Shown piece by piece: positions 33,449-45,889 of a stretch of 64,000 nucleotides of DNA. The position numbers and the translations under genes are program-made. The notes below the pieces were generated by a model, which worked only from the letters and a program-made list of their open reading frames with translations, was not told the DNA's origin and did not search any database. The first letter of the stretch is position 1. Each line of letters opens with the position of its first letter. Source of the DNA: Lepeophtheirus salmonis (Eukaryota; Arthropoda; Copepoda; Siphonostomatoida; Caligidae); assembly GCF_016086655.4 (NCBI RefSeq), contig NC_052134.2:3410001-3474000 (forward strand), in the 5' to 3' direction.

Positions 33449-33580
33449 GAAGACGATGAATCTCACCTTCGTCTTGAAAGGAAAAGGAGCTACGCTACTT
33501 TCGAAAAGCGTGCGCTTAAAAAAACTACTTCCGAATGGTAGGACAAAAAAAGGAAGTTTGCAAAAAAAAAAAAGCCTTAC
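33449..33580 (+). pseudogene. Charged coding-like fragment, possibly Helitron-like N-terminus
   Basis: One frame reads EDDESHLRLERKRSYATFEK and then RALKKTTSEW before a stop. Repeated 'LRLERxR' runs of this kind occur ahead of the Rep domain in some Helitron proteins (recalled). The fragment is short and low in complexity, so this is only a suggestion. Confidence 0.22.
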
Positions 33581-34199
33581 AATTCGAGGAATATAGAATA
33601 AAAAATAATTTATAACATACCATTTTGAGTTGTGAGACAGAAAGTGCTACTCAGGTGTATATTTTTTTTCACATTCTCCTTCTTGAATAACTTACTTACA
33701 ACATACGTTAATTATATGATGAATTTGCAAACTCTTAAAGATTCCTCATTTTAACTCAACTTTGAAAAATCTACAACTACAAACACACGTAAGTAATAAG
33801 CTTTGTAAAACAAATATGTGATCAAAAATTGTCAAAATGTTGTCTTATGATTTTATTGAAATTAATATCAATTGCATTCGAAATTTATCATTAGTAACAA
33901 ATATCGTATATTAATAATCACAAATATACACCTTTACGTACAATTACCGATTGAATATGCCTGATGTTCAACCCCGACATAATTTTTTCACCCATATAAA
34001 CATTATAGTTTTTTTAGGAGATAATCACATGTAACAATCAACTCCATTTACTGTATTTTTAAAGATATTTGCTTAAATTTACATATAATGATAGTTTAAG
34101 GTACCCTATATTCATTATATTTCCTGAATAAATAAGGAAGTTTCATTTTTTATCTACATAAAATTAAAACGATAAAATATGGTACAAGGACATGGTTTT

Positions 34200-34605
34200 C
34201 CTAAAATTCTTGATTATTCTGTTAAAAACTCTTCCTTTGTTAGATCCCATAGATGGAATAAACTTGATCACTTCTGATGCTCTCGACCAAAATTATACTT
34301 CACACTTCTTCCATAACAATCGGTTCACATGACGTCAACCTGCTCGCAATAAGAGCTTTTGAGTTTAGCAAAGCAAATTCAATTGCTTTAGTTTCGTGTG
34401 AAGATCCTTTTTCCTTCGTGAAAGTTCAAACAGCCCAATAATTACTATCTGAAACTTTTCCTCTCCACCCATCAAACCTTTTACATTTAATTTAACAAAT
34501 TGCTTTAGAATAGTTAAAGACAGACAATCTACAAAAGCATGGAATGTATCATTGAATATCTTACCACAGTCTTTACAAGTCCTTGAGAAAAAAAAATACA
34601 ATTAG
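34200..34605 (-). pseudogene. LINE C-terminal fragment
   Basis: The minus-strand frame from 34601 reads CKDCGKIFNDTFHAFVDC, a C-C-H-C arrangement like the zinc-binding tail of LINE ORF2 seen at 10270. It continues with ILKQFVKLNVKGLMGGEEKF and a basic stretch. Reverse-transcriptase sequence upstream is absent, so this is an isolated 3' piece. Confidence 0.45.
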
Positions 34606-34619
34606 TACTTTCTTTTTTT

Positions 34620-37240
34620 AAACAATTATTAAATTTGAAAAAAACAAAAAACACACAATAATAGTTGGCCTTTAATAATTACAGATACAAAAAAAAAAAT
34701 ATATAATAGGATAAAAATCTAATTCATTTTTCAAGAGTTTTTACTTCTTCTTCCATTGTTCTAAAGTTTGTGTACTTTTAAACCTCTTTTCTAGATAGAT
34801 TTTTATATTAAGAGAGGTTGTATCTATGTATATATATGGAAATGAACTCCCCATCAATTTTTGAATACATTATACTGGAATAGTTATTTGAAATTAATTA
34901 ATACTTTGTTTGTCCAGATAATATCATTTTCACACAAGGGGGATTTAGAAAGCACTTGATGATTTTTTTTAGAATTCTATATAGAGTAAGTCAACAATGG
35001 ATTTTTTTTTAATATAAGAAGTCCTGAGTTGGCATTAATTTGTAAAATAAATATTATAAATAAATAAAAAATCAAATAATACCCCTTTTCATATATATAT
35101 ATATATATCACTTATGAGGAGTAGTTTAGAGACCAAATTGCCATAAATACACTAGTACTTATTTATATCCAGATTTGGTGACTTAGATTCCAGACTTGAC
35201 GTGTATTTAACTCCATATTTTGAACTCAAAATACCACCATTGCCACAAAATATTTTTACCCTCTACATGGTCAGTTATTGGCGCCATGGACATCATCGCA
35301 TTTTTCTCGTTCCTTCAGGTTCTTAAAAAGGTTTTTTTAAATAATATAATTCGTGGACCATGAAGATAGACTGTGATTATCACAAAGTCACTCCGGTAAT
35401 AGAAATCCGACAAGGAATTGAAAAGAAAATCAAAAATAATTCAAGACAATTCTCGGTCTGTATGATCATTTTAGAACTAATTAGGAGAATATTTTTTTAA
35501 GTAACTTCAATGGGTTTGCCAGAATTTGTATCCCTCTGGGTGTGAACAGAAATTTTATATTATGTATTATCAAAATACTAAAGTTACACAAAGGAGTTGA
35601 ATTATTTAATTCTTTTGATATACTTTTTATTTCTAATTCAAACAAGTAATAATTCTACATTGGACAATTGATTAATATTAATATAATAAATGCTTTAGAT
35701 GCGGAACATAACGAAGCAATTCCTATCTCTTACCAAGCAGAAAGCAAGATTTTAAGAGATAGAAATGACCAAAGTTCGATTTTCTATATTTTTGCTTTCA
35801 CAGTTCTTTTTTGATGAAACTCCGATAAATGTGTACCATTAATTGACATTATAAGAAATACATTTTTTTGCTTTCTGTTGGTCTAGACGATAGGATTGTC
35901 CCTTGACGCCCTTCATAATATTCATTCAGATCTATAGAAATCACAACTTGATAGTCAATAAGCAATACTTTAATTGGATATTTGAAGTTATATATGATAT
36001 AATTATTTACACATACTAAATCTAGATGAAATCAACTCCTCCATACTTTTACTGTAGAGCTTTACAATTATAGGTACGCCAAGAATTTTTGGAACCTTTT
36101 GTTCTGATAGACTATCAGTGGTTTTACTCTATATGCCACACTTATCATCTTTGAGACTATCATTAAAGTGAAAATTTCGAAGTATCGTTTATAACAACGT
36201 GAATTTTGGTTTAAATATCTTATGAATACATTTCTGTATTAACTTCTTCATCCTCTAAAATAACCTATAACATAGTTATTTAATAAATTTCCAATGCCCT
36301 CTTCATCAGCACTGTATACTTCATATAAAATGCTAAAATTTGGTGACTAATTGTGCAGCTAATAATATTAAAATACCTTCTTCGTTTTTTCGGTTCCGTT
36401 ATCTAGTTTTTGAACAACTCTAGATTCAATAATACAACATTCATAAAAAATATAAATACAATTTTTAGAGTTTCTTTTATGTTTGTACATGTTTTACTTG
36501 CTAATTGGTCCATTAATGAAGTTAACTTTAATAGGAATATCCTAAATTCTAAAAGAACAAAAAGCTGAAGGTACATGGTCTAATCCTTAACAATTTTTTT
36601 TCTCGATATGATAAAAAAGAGAAAAATATACTTTTCAAACCCAGAGACACACCAACGATTTTAAACTGCCATAACTTTTGCATTTCTCATTGAAACAAAG
36701 CGAAATTTTCAACAATTATTCCTTATTCTAGACAAATATTAAATAATTAATAAAGCTATTCATTTATGAAAAGCATATGATAGGTAGAATGTTATTTTAT
36801 CCAATTCCAAAAAATGACTCATTTTGAAGACTTATACAGCACAAACATAAAATTCAAATGTAAGATGCTTTTTTATAAATTTTAAAGATCTACTAATACT
36901 CTTTTTAATATTTTAAAAGTATGTTAAATAACATGAAAGATAATGCAATGAAAAATGAATCAAAATATGGGGCACCAGTTTTCCGTCGATACAACACCTT
37001 ACTCACTCCGATTCGCTCATTGCTACATCTTCAAAATACGTGGAGTCAAGAAAGATTGAGAATCTCACATCCAATGCTTAGGGGACCTTTCATACTGTAA
37101 GGGTTAAACTTAGTCCCGATCTGTGTGGTCTACAAAAGTATGTGTCGAGATCAATCGAAACATACATTCCTATAGCTTAGTTCCATGTTTATAAACATAA
37201 TCCATCTCGTACTGATTATTTACTTGAGAATCATGGTGGT
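34620..37240. other. AT-rich intergenic DNA
   Basis: Holds an (AT)9 run at 35091-35108. The patch at 36970-37190 is more balanced in composition but has no frame or motif I recognise. No gene seen. Confidence 0.5.
35091..35108. repeat. (AT)n microsatellite
   Basis: Nine AT units between CCTTTTC and CACTTATG. Confidence 0.95.
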
Positions 37241-37249
37241 TAAGTGTGT

Positions 37250-37400
37250 TTTAGAAAAGAAGGAGAGAGGGAAGTACTAATCGTTTTACTAAAATTTTGG
37301 GATGTTAAATAAAAGAAACCGAAAATCAACATGCTAACCCTGACAATTTGTAGATTGTTTTGGAGGAGAGTAACTACAATCAGCAGTGACAAGAAATGAG
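37250..37400 (-). repeat. Dispersed repeat family, copy (minus orientation)
   Basis: GAAACCGAAAATCAACATGC, TAACCCTGACAATTTGTAGA and TTGTTTTGGAGGAGAGTAAC are the complement of the right block at 27100-27165. It abuts the unrecognised coding-like segment that begins near 37426. Confidence 0.55.
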
Positions 37401-37425
37401 TAGAAAATGGAAATAAACAAGGATA

Positions 37426-38080
37426 TTGGCACCTATATCGATCCTCAATTATACTCTAAGTGCAGCAAGGGTTTACAAGTACAGCTCCACAACAAATCCT
37501 CTAGGTCATTCCACGTCTATTATGAGACACATGTTCAATCAGGTTTGGAACATAATTGAATCATGTAGAAAAAGGATTACTTCTGCAGACCAATATATAT
37601 CAGACATGATCCTCGTGTTAAATAACTCCTTTATGTCCCATAGAATACGGCAGATGTTCTCTGAACGAGATTTCAAAAGTAATTATCTCGGTCCTCCGAT
37701 CCCTGTATTCATTGCATTAGAAGTCGTTCCTAATAAAATGATACGGCAAGCATCGACTGTTAATATTGGTCATGAAGAGAAGGACCTTTCATCAATCACA
37801 AGGCAAAGGTTTGAATGGTATTAGTGATGGTATGGAACATGCAGATCCAAAAGTCATTTTGGAGAACCCATTCACTGACACACGTCAAAAATGGCTGAGG
37901 TACAGACTGGGGACGTCCGGTATTTTTACAAACAAGTCACAGGGGAATCCTAAGGAGATAAATTGTTATTTTACCAAAAAAACAAATTGGAGACCTCTTT
38001 TCATTTATTCTACCAATGTTTCAAAATCACCCCAATACTTTGTATGGTGGAGGAAGAAGTCTGGAGAATTTTTCATGTGA
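37426..38080 (+). pseudogene. Unrecognised coding-like segment, two frames
   Basis: A 132-residue frame (37426-37824) and an overlapping 104-residue frame (37766-38080) have balanced amino-acid composition and better base balance than the surroundings. The first contains NPLGHSTSIMRHMFNQVWNI, then ADQYISDMILVLNNS and LGPPIPVFIALEVVP. The second contains GMEHADPKVILENPFTD and WLRYRLGTSGIFTNK. They read like one protein with a +1 break near 37790. No signal peptide, repeat or catalytic motif is recognised. It may be a decayed host gene, a retroelement product or a viral insertion. I cannot tell. Confidence 0.42.
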
Positions 38081-38225
38081 GTTTGAGCCCTTCGGATTGG
38101 CTCATTGTAACATCCTCACAATAAAGGGATAGGTGGAAGATTGAGTAGCTCATCTCCAAAATACAATGCATAATATACGCAGTGAAGCACAAGAACCAAG
38201 ATCTCCCTTCATGCCTCCATGATTA
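38081..38225 (+). repeat. Relative of the 3' part of the 17.4-kb mariner
   Basis: TTGAGCCCTTCGGATTGGCT, CATTGTAACATCCTCACA and AATATACGCAGTGAAG correspond, in order, to TTGAGCACCTCTGACTGACT, TATTGCAACATCCCCCACA and TATATACACAGTGAAAG at 18050-18150. It could be a 3' end of the same mariner family. It directly follows the unrecognised segment. Confidence 0.38.
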
Positions 38226-38229
38226 CGAG

Positions 38230-40965
38230 CTACACATGAAGGTACAATCGCACAAACTCTATTATATATATACAGACATGGTGTTGCTTGTGCTATCGAA
38301 GAGCTCCGATAAACGGACGCTTTCTTCTTGGGGGTTGGGGGAGGAGGTTATTTTGAAATAAGTATAACTCGATTGAAAGAAAGAAATCAATAATTTAATT
38401 CCATTTAAGACTAACGCTGTTTATTAAGTCTTGATTAAATGTCTAAATTAAGTACTTGAGTTTATAGAAACACCGTAATGGCAAATATTAGATATGTTAT
38501 AAAAAAAGAATTTTAATATCTTCTTGAAACGGAGAGAAGTTTTTCAAATATTTGAAAAATCTGATCTGATTTATGATATCTGAATACAATTGTAAATCGA
38601 ATTTAAGGGATTTCATTTACTAAATCTTAAAAAAATAAAATAGGAATCACCCTAATGTTGAATTTGTGAGCCATTTTTTTTTTTTTTTCATATTACGAGT
38701 TTCTTTTCTTCTAAAGTTCAAATATCAGCTTACATTATTAGTTTCGATTTATTTTATGCAAATATAGTTTTTTGTGTGGTGGATTTAAAAGTTAAATATT
38801 GTTCACTAGTTAAGACTTCGTTGATATATTAGTAAATGAAATCGTATATGAGTTGCTGGGGAAGATATAATTGAAGCCTTAGTTGGATGGATTGATACAT
38901 ATTCGATCGAATGATAAGTAAAACATATTTTTAATTTCTAGGTATTAAGGTGTTAAATTTATTTTTACATTTTTAATTGCTCTAATTGACAGTATTAATA
39001 TTTATCGTTTCTGTTCATGCAAGAAAATGAAGAAAAATTGCTGAGATGGCTATTTATTTGATATTACAAATAAAATTTAATCGTCAATATCACTTTAACA
39101 TGCCTGAATGTGGTATCAACTAACAACCCTGTCATTTACCTTTTAAAATGCATTTTTTTAAAGGGAAAAAACTCATCTCGAGCCAAAATAAGTGGAAAAG
39201 TATATAAGAGGAATGATTTACTACTTAACAATTGAGATTGAGTTGTTGTCTTTGCTTTTGATTTATTATGCTTACATAAAAATATACTAAGAACTCAAAT
39301 CTACAACTAAATAGTTATGGACATGAAATGAGGTAAAAATAATAAAAAAACTGAAGGATTACAATTTTTAAGAACAAAGACTTGATCTTTGCTTGTTAGA
39401 AAGGACATGAGACTTTATTCAATATCAAAGGCTTTGGGCTCTACTTGTACTTGCAAAGGCAATATCAAAAAAAATTCCCATCTCTGGTTCTAACCATTTT
39501 ATTAGGGTTTTTTTTTGGTACAAATAATTTAGCAAATTATTCAGTATGTTTTATGACTTATATGCTATAGAGTTTAGAATGTATGAGTGTTTCAATTTTC
39601 GGCCGAGGACTTAAGTATATGTGCTCATTACAAATATTGAAAACGTCTCATTATGATTTAGGTATGTCCAGGGATGATATTTTTTGAGAGTGCAAGGAGA
39701 AAGTGGGAGTAAGATCTATCAATTTACTGAATCAAGACCCTTGTTAATATTAGCTACCTGTTATATGGTTTTTAGGAGAGAAAATGAATTACTGACATAA
39801 AGAGAAAAACTTTTTACATTTTAATTAACTTAGTCCAAGAAAAATACCATCGTTATATTTAAATGTAAGTATTTCATAATTTTAGATAGCACTTTTTCCA
39901 AATTACATCAAAGGTAAGGGGGAATTCTTCTTACAATGATAGATGTGAACAACAAGACTATTTCTCTAATAATAGAGAAAATAAGAAAAAATAACACACG
40001 CACCAACAGTGTTTCCTTTTTTGACCTCTTAATCATCTCTAGGTATGACACATAATTTTTTAACTTTGATGTTAATTGATCTATGACAGTGGTCCTAAAA
40101 TATTTTACAGTCTCTTCTACCTGAGAAAATATCAAGAACTCAAAGGCAATTATGATTAAACTGAATATACAAGTTATAAATTCATCTATTTAAGGCGTTT
40201 TTCCACGTTCTACTTGAGGAGGCTCGCGTACTACAAAAATCTGAAAATCCCTACTTAGCTATGGTATATTCAAAAAATTATAATACAAATAGATATTTCA
40301 TATATCCATAAACAAGTTATTGTACGTATGATTTCAATTAGCATGCAGATTCTTGTATACGTGTATGTTTAACTTTATACCTCATCACATTCACCGATAC
40401 ATGTCTTAAGATTAATCAAAACCCAGATATGTCATAGATTTCCCTTATTTAATGAGACCGAGCTACAATCTTTTAATTTCAAAAAAGATTAAATTTCTTT
40501 GAATTATTATTTTATATATATATTTATGAACTATAAACTCTAAAATTATAAAAAGCAAACTTTAGTCAAAATATAGAAGTAAGTACACAAATTTGATAGT
40601 TTTTAAAATGATGAATAATGAAGCGAATAAAAAGCGTTTGTTCTACACCGAATGAAATACATCACCCATGTCACAAAAAATATAAGGATAAAAGGCAATT
40701 TAATATTTAAATTGGTATAAAAAAACTTGCTTCAAAAGAGTAGATATATTATTGAAAAATATATAAACAATCTTTAAAATAATAAGTTGTTTTTATATTC
40801 AGTTATTTTGAAAGGTAATCTTGCAAATGTTATTTTCAATTAAGTTAATCTAATAATACCGGATGATTAAACCAAGTTTCGACATATATGTATTTATTGA
40901 AATAACATTACAGTAAATCAAGGAAAAAATGAAACATTCGAAGATATGTAAAATGAAAAGCACAA
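38230..40965. other. AT-rich intergenic DNA
   Basis: No gene or repeat I can support. The 75-residue antisense frame at 39908-40135 has no recognisable features. Confidence 0.5.
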
Positions 40966-40969
40966 AGAA

Positions 40970-41840
40970 ATATGATTAAAATTTAGTTCTCAATATCACT
41001 TCCCTCTGTAGCTTACATACTTGAAGAATTTGAAGAACAGGCCAATATTGCAAAGTCCATTGGGTTGAAATAAAGAAAGGAAGGAGACAACAATTCCTTT
41101 GTCGAAACCCTGTCCTATTCTCCTTAAACCACTCCTGAGCAAGATTGGTTGTGTGTGACGGTGCTTTGCCTTTTTGAAGAGCTTCGTCTATTCCAAATGT
41201 GGCATCAATCCAGGGTGATAATTTATCCTTCAATATGTTTTATATAAACATGTTGATTGACTGTTATTCCTTTTTTCTTCAATGAAGATTTTTTTTTTTT
41301 TTTCAGTGGAAGTGACCCCACCCTAGACCATCACAAAAGCTTGTTCTTCTCTCTGGAAGATCCGCCTTTTATTCAATGGAAATATACCGCATTTTGCTCA
41401 TTGTTCATGGCCTGAGCAGTGAATAACTTTTCATGTTTCCACAGTACTCGTAGCTGTGTGCCATCTCCTCCTTTCTCCAAATGACATATCCCTTTCACCA
41501 ATCGTTTGGTCTAGGGAGCCTGCAAAAGAAACTGGTCTTTATTTTCTTGTAGGGTGTTAGGTTCATATAATTTTTTAGCACATTTTTCATCATACATTAG
41601 CTTAGTACGGCTGCTGATGCCATTTTCCTTCTGCTTCTCTTGGGATTACGTCTGAGTTTTTACCTGTTGTTTTTGATCAATTTTGGTGTTTTTACTGTAT
41701 AATTTGAAGTATTTTGCATATTTTGAAGGGATTAAGCGTTTTAGAGTATTAGAAACATCAGACTTGCTGACACAAGCATTAAAAAATGTGCATATTTTAC
41801 TGGGGGTCTTTTTTGCATGGTGAAATTATTGAATATCTGC
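40970..41840 (-). pseudogene. mariner-family transposase, decayed
   Basis: Read from about 41840 down. The first readable block is SDVSNTLKRLIPSKYAKYF (41730-41680), probably the end of the DNA-binding region. KLMYDEKCAKKLYEPNTL follows (about 41600). LFTAQAMNNEQNAVYF (41430-41385) lies where the first catalytic region should be. APSHTTNLAQEWFKENRTGF (about 41155-41100) matches the segment after the second Asp, and NPMDFAI (about 41060, another frame) the third. Many frameshifts and stops, and a T/A run at 41290. No terminal repeats were recognised. Confidence 0.72.
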
Positions 41841-41849
41841 ATTTATTTT

Positions 41850-43835
41850 TCTCAAATTATTTAGTCAGTATGTATACCTTTAAGCCTAGGAGAAGGAAAT
41901 TTACTTTTTTCTTTTTCAAGGGATTACTTTTAACATCCTTTATAATCATTAGGAAACTTTAGAGAATTACATCAGGCCTTTTTTTTGTAGAATATTAAAA
42001 AAGCTGTAGCCACAAAATGTATATTAAAACTGTATATACGAGTATAATTAATATAGATTATTGAGAAAACAAATAACTAACTTTTTGTCCTAATTTCCTT
42101 TCATAAAAACTATTTTTGAGAGATGAATATTTTTTTTAATATCATTGTCAGTTTTCCGATTATCATTTAAATAATTAATTTTAATTTTTTAGCTATTAGT
42201 TGAGATAATTTTATCAAGATTCACTCATTGTGGATAAATTTGAGATATTGTAAGATTCAGTAATTACAGTTTGGAACTGACTATATAAAGAGTTTTTTTC
42301 CTTTTTTCATATTTTGATCGAGATTTGCAACCTAAAGAGAAATTTTGCATAGGTCATTTCCATACCATATGACAATTTTTTCGTTTCCCTAGCCGTAATT
42401 GAAATTCGAAAAAAGTTGAATATCATGCCAGTCTAATATACCATTTTGCAATGTACTGCGTTTGTATGTTTATATTTATTATTTGATATATTTGCACTTC
42501 ACAGCAAGCATGTTTGTAAGGCATGGGAGGGTACTAAAAATGGATTTGAATGACTACTTTTTCGATCTCTAGTACTGATCAGTATTCTATAATAAATATA
42601 AGATTTATATAACGGGTTTTTCATTCAAAACGCTCAAAAAAAAATTTCGTTCGAAAAAAAAACGACGATCTATTTTTTTCCCTTTGACATATAGAAACTT
42701 CATTAGTATACATTTCATCATGGTTCAATCGATAACATAGAGATCTTTTAAGTCGGTTCCCAGTAATTAGGTCAAATACAAAAAGTGTTGTAACTGCTCC
42801 TTGATCTTTCTTACTTTTAAATAATACTTTTTCCATATCTTGTTGCATTATTATTTGTTATCTCTGCAAATAAAACTTTTCTAATCGGGAGAATCAAGAA
42901 TTTGACTGTGGAAAAGTTTTTGTTTTCTCAAGCTATTTTGAATGTGGTACAACCCAGTTTAATTATTTAAAAAAAGAAGATTTTTGGTTGAAATTGGCCA
43001 TTGTACCCTCACGAATTGATGCTATGAGTTAAAAATTGTAATTCATTTATTTTTTAGTATTAAACTAATCCGTTAAAAATATTATGTATCTTTTTTTTTT
43101 TTTGATAATTAAAGGCATTTAAGATATCCTCAATGATTTGCAGTTTCTAACATTTATTGTCTTTGCAGATGTTAAATGGTTTTTCCTTTTTCCTAATAAC
43201 AGGCATCACTTCAACAAGAATGAATTTTATTCTGATAATATATTGCCTTGTGCATAGAGAAAAGTATTATTGGGTATAAACGCGACAGTCTAATCTACAT
43301 ACATGCTGGTCTATATAATTCAAATCATAAATCATACATAGTATTTAAAAAACTCCATGCGTTATTTTCTCCATGCTCTACATATTGCATTGTTTATACA
43401 TAAATAATATAAGCGAATAAATAAAATCAATTTTTTATTCAGAGAAAAAATTCTAAAATATATTTAACGATATCGAGAAGGATCAGAAGCAAAAAAATAA
43501 AAATAAATAAATACATTGAAAATACCTATGGGGGATTATCTCACAAGATCCCAGGATTTCTCGAGGCATTAGATTTGAAAGAAAAACCCCTTATTTAGTC
43601 ATTTCATAATATGAGCTTCATTTAATAGAGCATCAGCAAAGTAAATAAAATATATTATCTGCAAGCTATTCAACTAGTTGTTTAAAAACAATGGTGTATG
43701 CTCAGAAAAATTTCAACAGCGCCCTATATATGAGTAACATTTATCTATATTTTATATTAAATAATCATTTTAGCATTCAAAGAGTTCAATTATTTTATCG
43801 ATTCTTATTGCTTTGTTTTCAAACTAGTATAAGTT
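41850..43835. other. AT-rich intergenic DNA
   Basis: Nothing recognised on either strand. Confidence 0.5.
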
Positions 43836-43840
43836 TTATT

Positions 43841-44479
43841 ATTGGGGTTCGGTCTTGAAATTCTAGACCGGTCTGAGACTGTTATATTTTTTGTTGGAAC
43901 GAATTAATTTCGTCCATGAAAAAAGCTCGGTCTGGATCAGTCTCATAGAAAAATTCATCCAAAGGAAAAGTTCGATCTAGATCGATCCAAAGGAAAAATT
44001 CGGTCTAGTTTCGTTCTAAAAAAATTGGTCTAGATAGATTTTACACATGCATTTTTTATAACATGACATCATACGGATTTTCTAGTAAAAATTACGTCAT
44101 ACGTAGTTTAAACAGAGATACCTCAAATGATTTTTAATCCCGTCGTCTCTTATATGTATAGAGTATTTTTTCTAGAACATAACGTTTACTTATAATATTT
44201 TTTTGAAAAAATCTATGACAGTTGATCTACAAAAAAATGGTCCATAGGGTAAAGACCTAAGAAAATTGGTCCATAAATTGAGAAAGAAAAAAAAAATGCT
44301 CCATAAAGCGAAACCAAAAAAATTGCTCCATAAATTGAGATAGAAAAAAACGGTCTATAAAGTACGACCAAAAAAACCAGTCCACGGTCTGGACCGAAAA
44401 ATTCGTCTAAATCGGTCTAGAAAATCACTAAAGACCGAAAGGAAAAAATAAATTGGTGCTGGACCGATTTTCAACACTA
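43841..44479 (-). mobile_element. hAT-type MITE, copy C
   Basis: The right edge CAACACTA is intact and reads inward TAGTGTTGAAAATCGGTCCA, as in copies A and B. The left edge is eroded (TTGGGGTTCGGTCTTGAAAT). The word ATATTTTTTGTTGGA and the GGTC/GACC runs are shared with copy B, and both lie in the same orientation. No target duplication could be made out. Confidence 0.65.
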
Positions 44480-44484
44480 ATATG

Positions 44485-45030
44485 CAAACAAGGATCATGC
44501 TCCATTGGGTCTGGTTGTGTATTTCATAATTATACAATCCTCAAGTTCATCAATTACTATTTGAGTTCTAAACGAGACCTACAGGATCTAAAAAAACAAT
44601 CCGCCCACAATTATTGATACTTATAAAAATGGAGAAAGTGACAATTGGAATATTTCCAAGGACCCCAATCAAACACATTTTTCCGGGAAACGAAAAACCC
44701 TAAAACCAAATAATATACCTTTTTTAAAGTATATTATTTAAAAAAGAAGAAAAAAGTCTATAAAAAGTGTCACTTCAATGAAGATCATAGGACAATAGAG
44801 GTATATTGATAGCTCTTATAAAAACTATATGCATAAAATATGAATTAAACTTTTTTTCTAGCCTCTCTAGCCTATATAGATAGTTTCAGATAGAAAGTGG
44901 GTAATAGTTTCTTTGGAGAGTTAAAGGTCTTCCAAAAAAAAAAAAAATATATTTTTTTTGACAAAGATTTGTACCTAAATACCATAGTTTACAACAACAA
45001 TAAAAATCCGTCATAAAACTTTTACTATCA
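44485..45030. other. No gene recognised
   Basis: AT-rich, nothing seen. Confidence 0.5.
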
Positions 45031-45252
45031 TCTGTATATATATAAAATAGAGTTTATGGATGTGTCCTTTATGGGTCCCCACACCGTCGGATTTTGGAGC
45101 TCTAGGAGAGTTAAGGGGTTTAGTTATAAATCCAAAAATGCATGGTGTCTCCAAAAAAAAAAAAAAAGCAAAAAAAATATTTGAATTAAGACGTTTTCTG
45201 AATGCATTTATTTTCCTCCTTGGCCCTACAACGCCGGGTAACCCATTGCTAG
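45031..45252 (+). mobile_element. Candidate non-autonomous mini-Helitron, 222 bp
   Basis: It begins with TC after a host A (45030) and ends with CTAG before a host T (45253), the A^T insertion rule of Helitrons. The short palindrome GGGTAACCC (45236-45244) lies 4 bases before CTAG. Like many Helitron ends, it opens TCTGTATATATATAAAATAG and closes with CGCCGGGTAACCC. Interior non-coding, with a 15-A run. The short stem weakens the case. The 91-residue frame across it is chance. Confidence 0.52.
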
Positions 45253-45719
45253 TATATACAAAAAGTTATAAAGGGAAAGAAAAACACATAAAAAAGACAG
45301 AAGGATTTACAATGGAATATTGGATTCGTAAATAAAATAAAGTATTTATAAATTTGTTTGGAAATTGGTTTGAGTATAAATTTGACCAATAAAAACTAAT
45401 TTTTCACGGAAATATCTGTCATTTTCTGAAAAAAATTATATTTTTAAGATGAAATGCCAGAAAACATTTTGGCCTTACTATTAGTAATTATAAGATGCAA
45501 TATTGTATTTTCAATTTCCAGAACGTTCTATGTGATAATGCAAATTTTTTTTTTGCAAGTACGAAAAAAATCTTGGTAGGTAAGCATTTCTCTTTACAAT
45601 ACCAATAAATGTATTGTGTTTATTTAATTCGATTTTGCAAAATTTGTGCCAAAAAGTTTTTTACAATGATCTTTGCGATTAAAAAAAATAAATCATAATA
45701 CATAAATGCAAAGTTTGTT

Positions 45720-45885
45720 CAAAAGGTACGGTTATTTTTTTTTTTTTGAATATTCATTTATTTATAAATATTTATGTTGTCTCTTTCAAAGTAATCCCCC
45801 CTCAGATACTTGTCCCAACGTTGTTTCTAATCCTCCAATCACTTCGTTTTTCATAAGCGTTATACCTTTCGATTAATACCCTATC
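45720..45885 (-). pseudogene. mariner transposase C-terminal scrap
   Basis: The minus strand from about 45860 reads KRSDWRIRNNVGTSI and then GGITLKETT, with frames shifted. This resembles the '...RWDKYI...GDYFE.DN' tail of mariner transposases. Upstream parts are missing. Based on a short stretch only. Confidence 0.4.
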
Positions 45886-45889
45886 ATTT

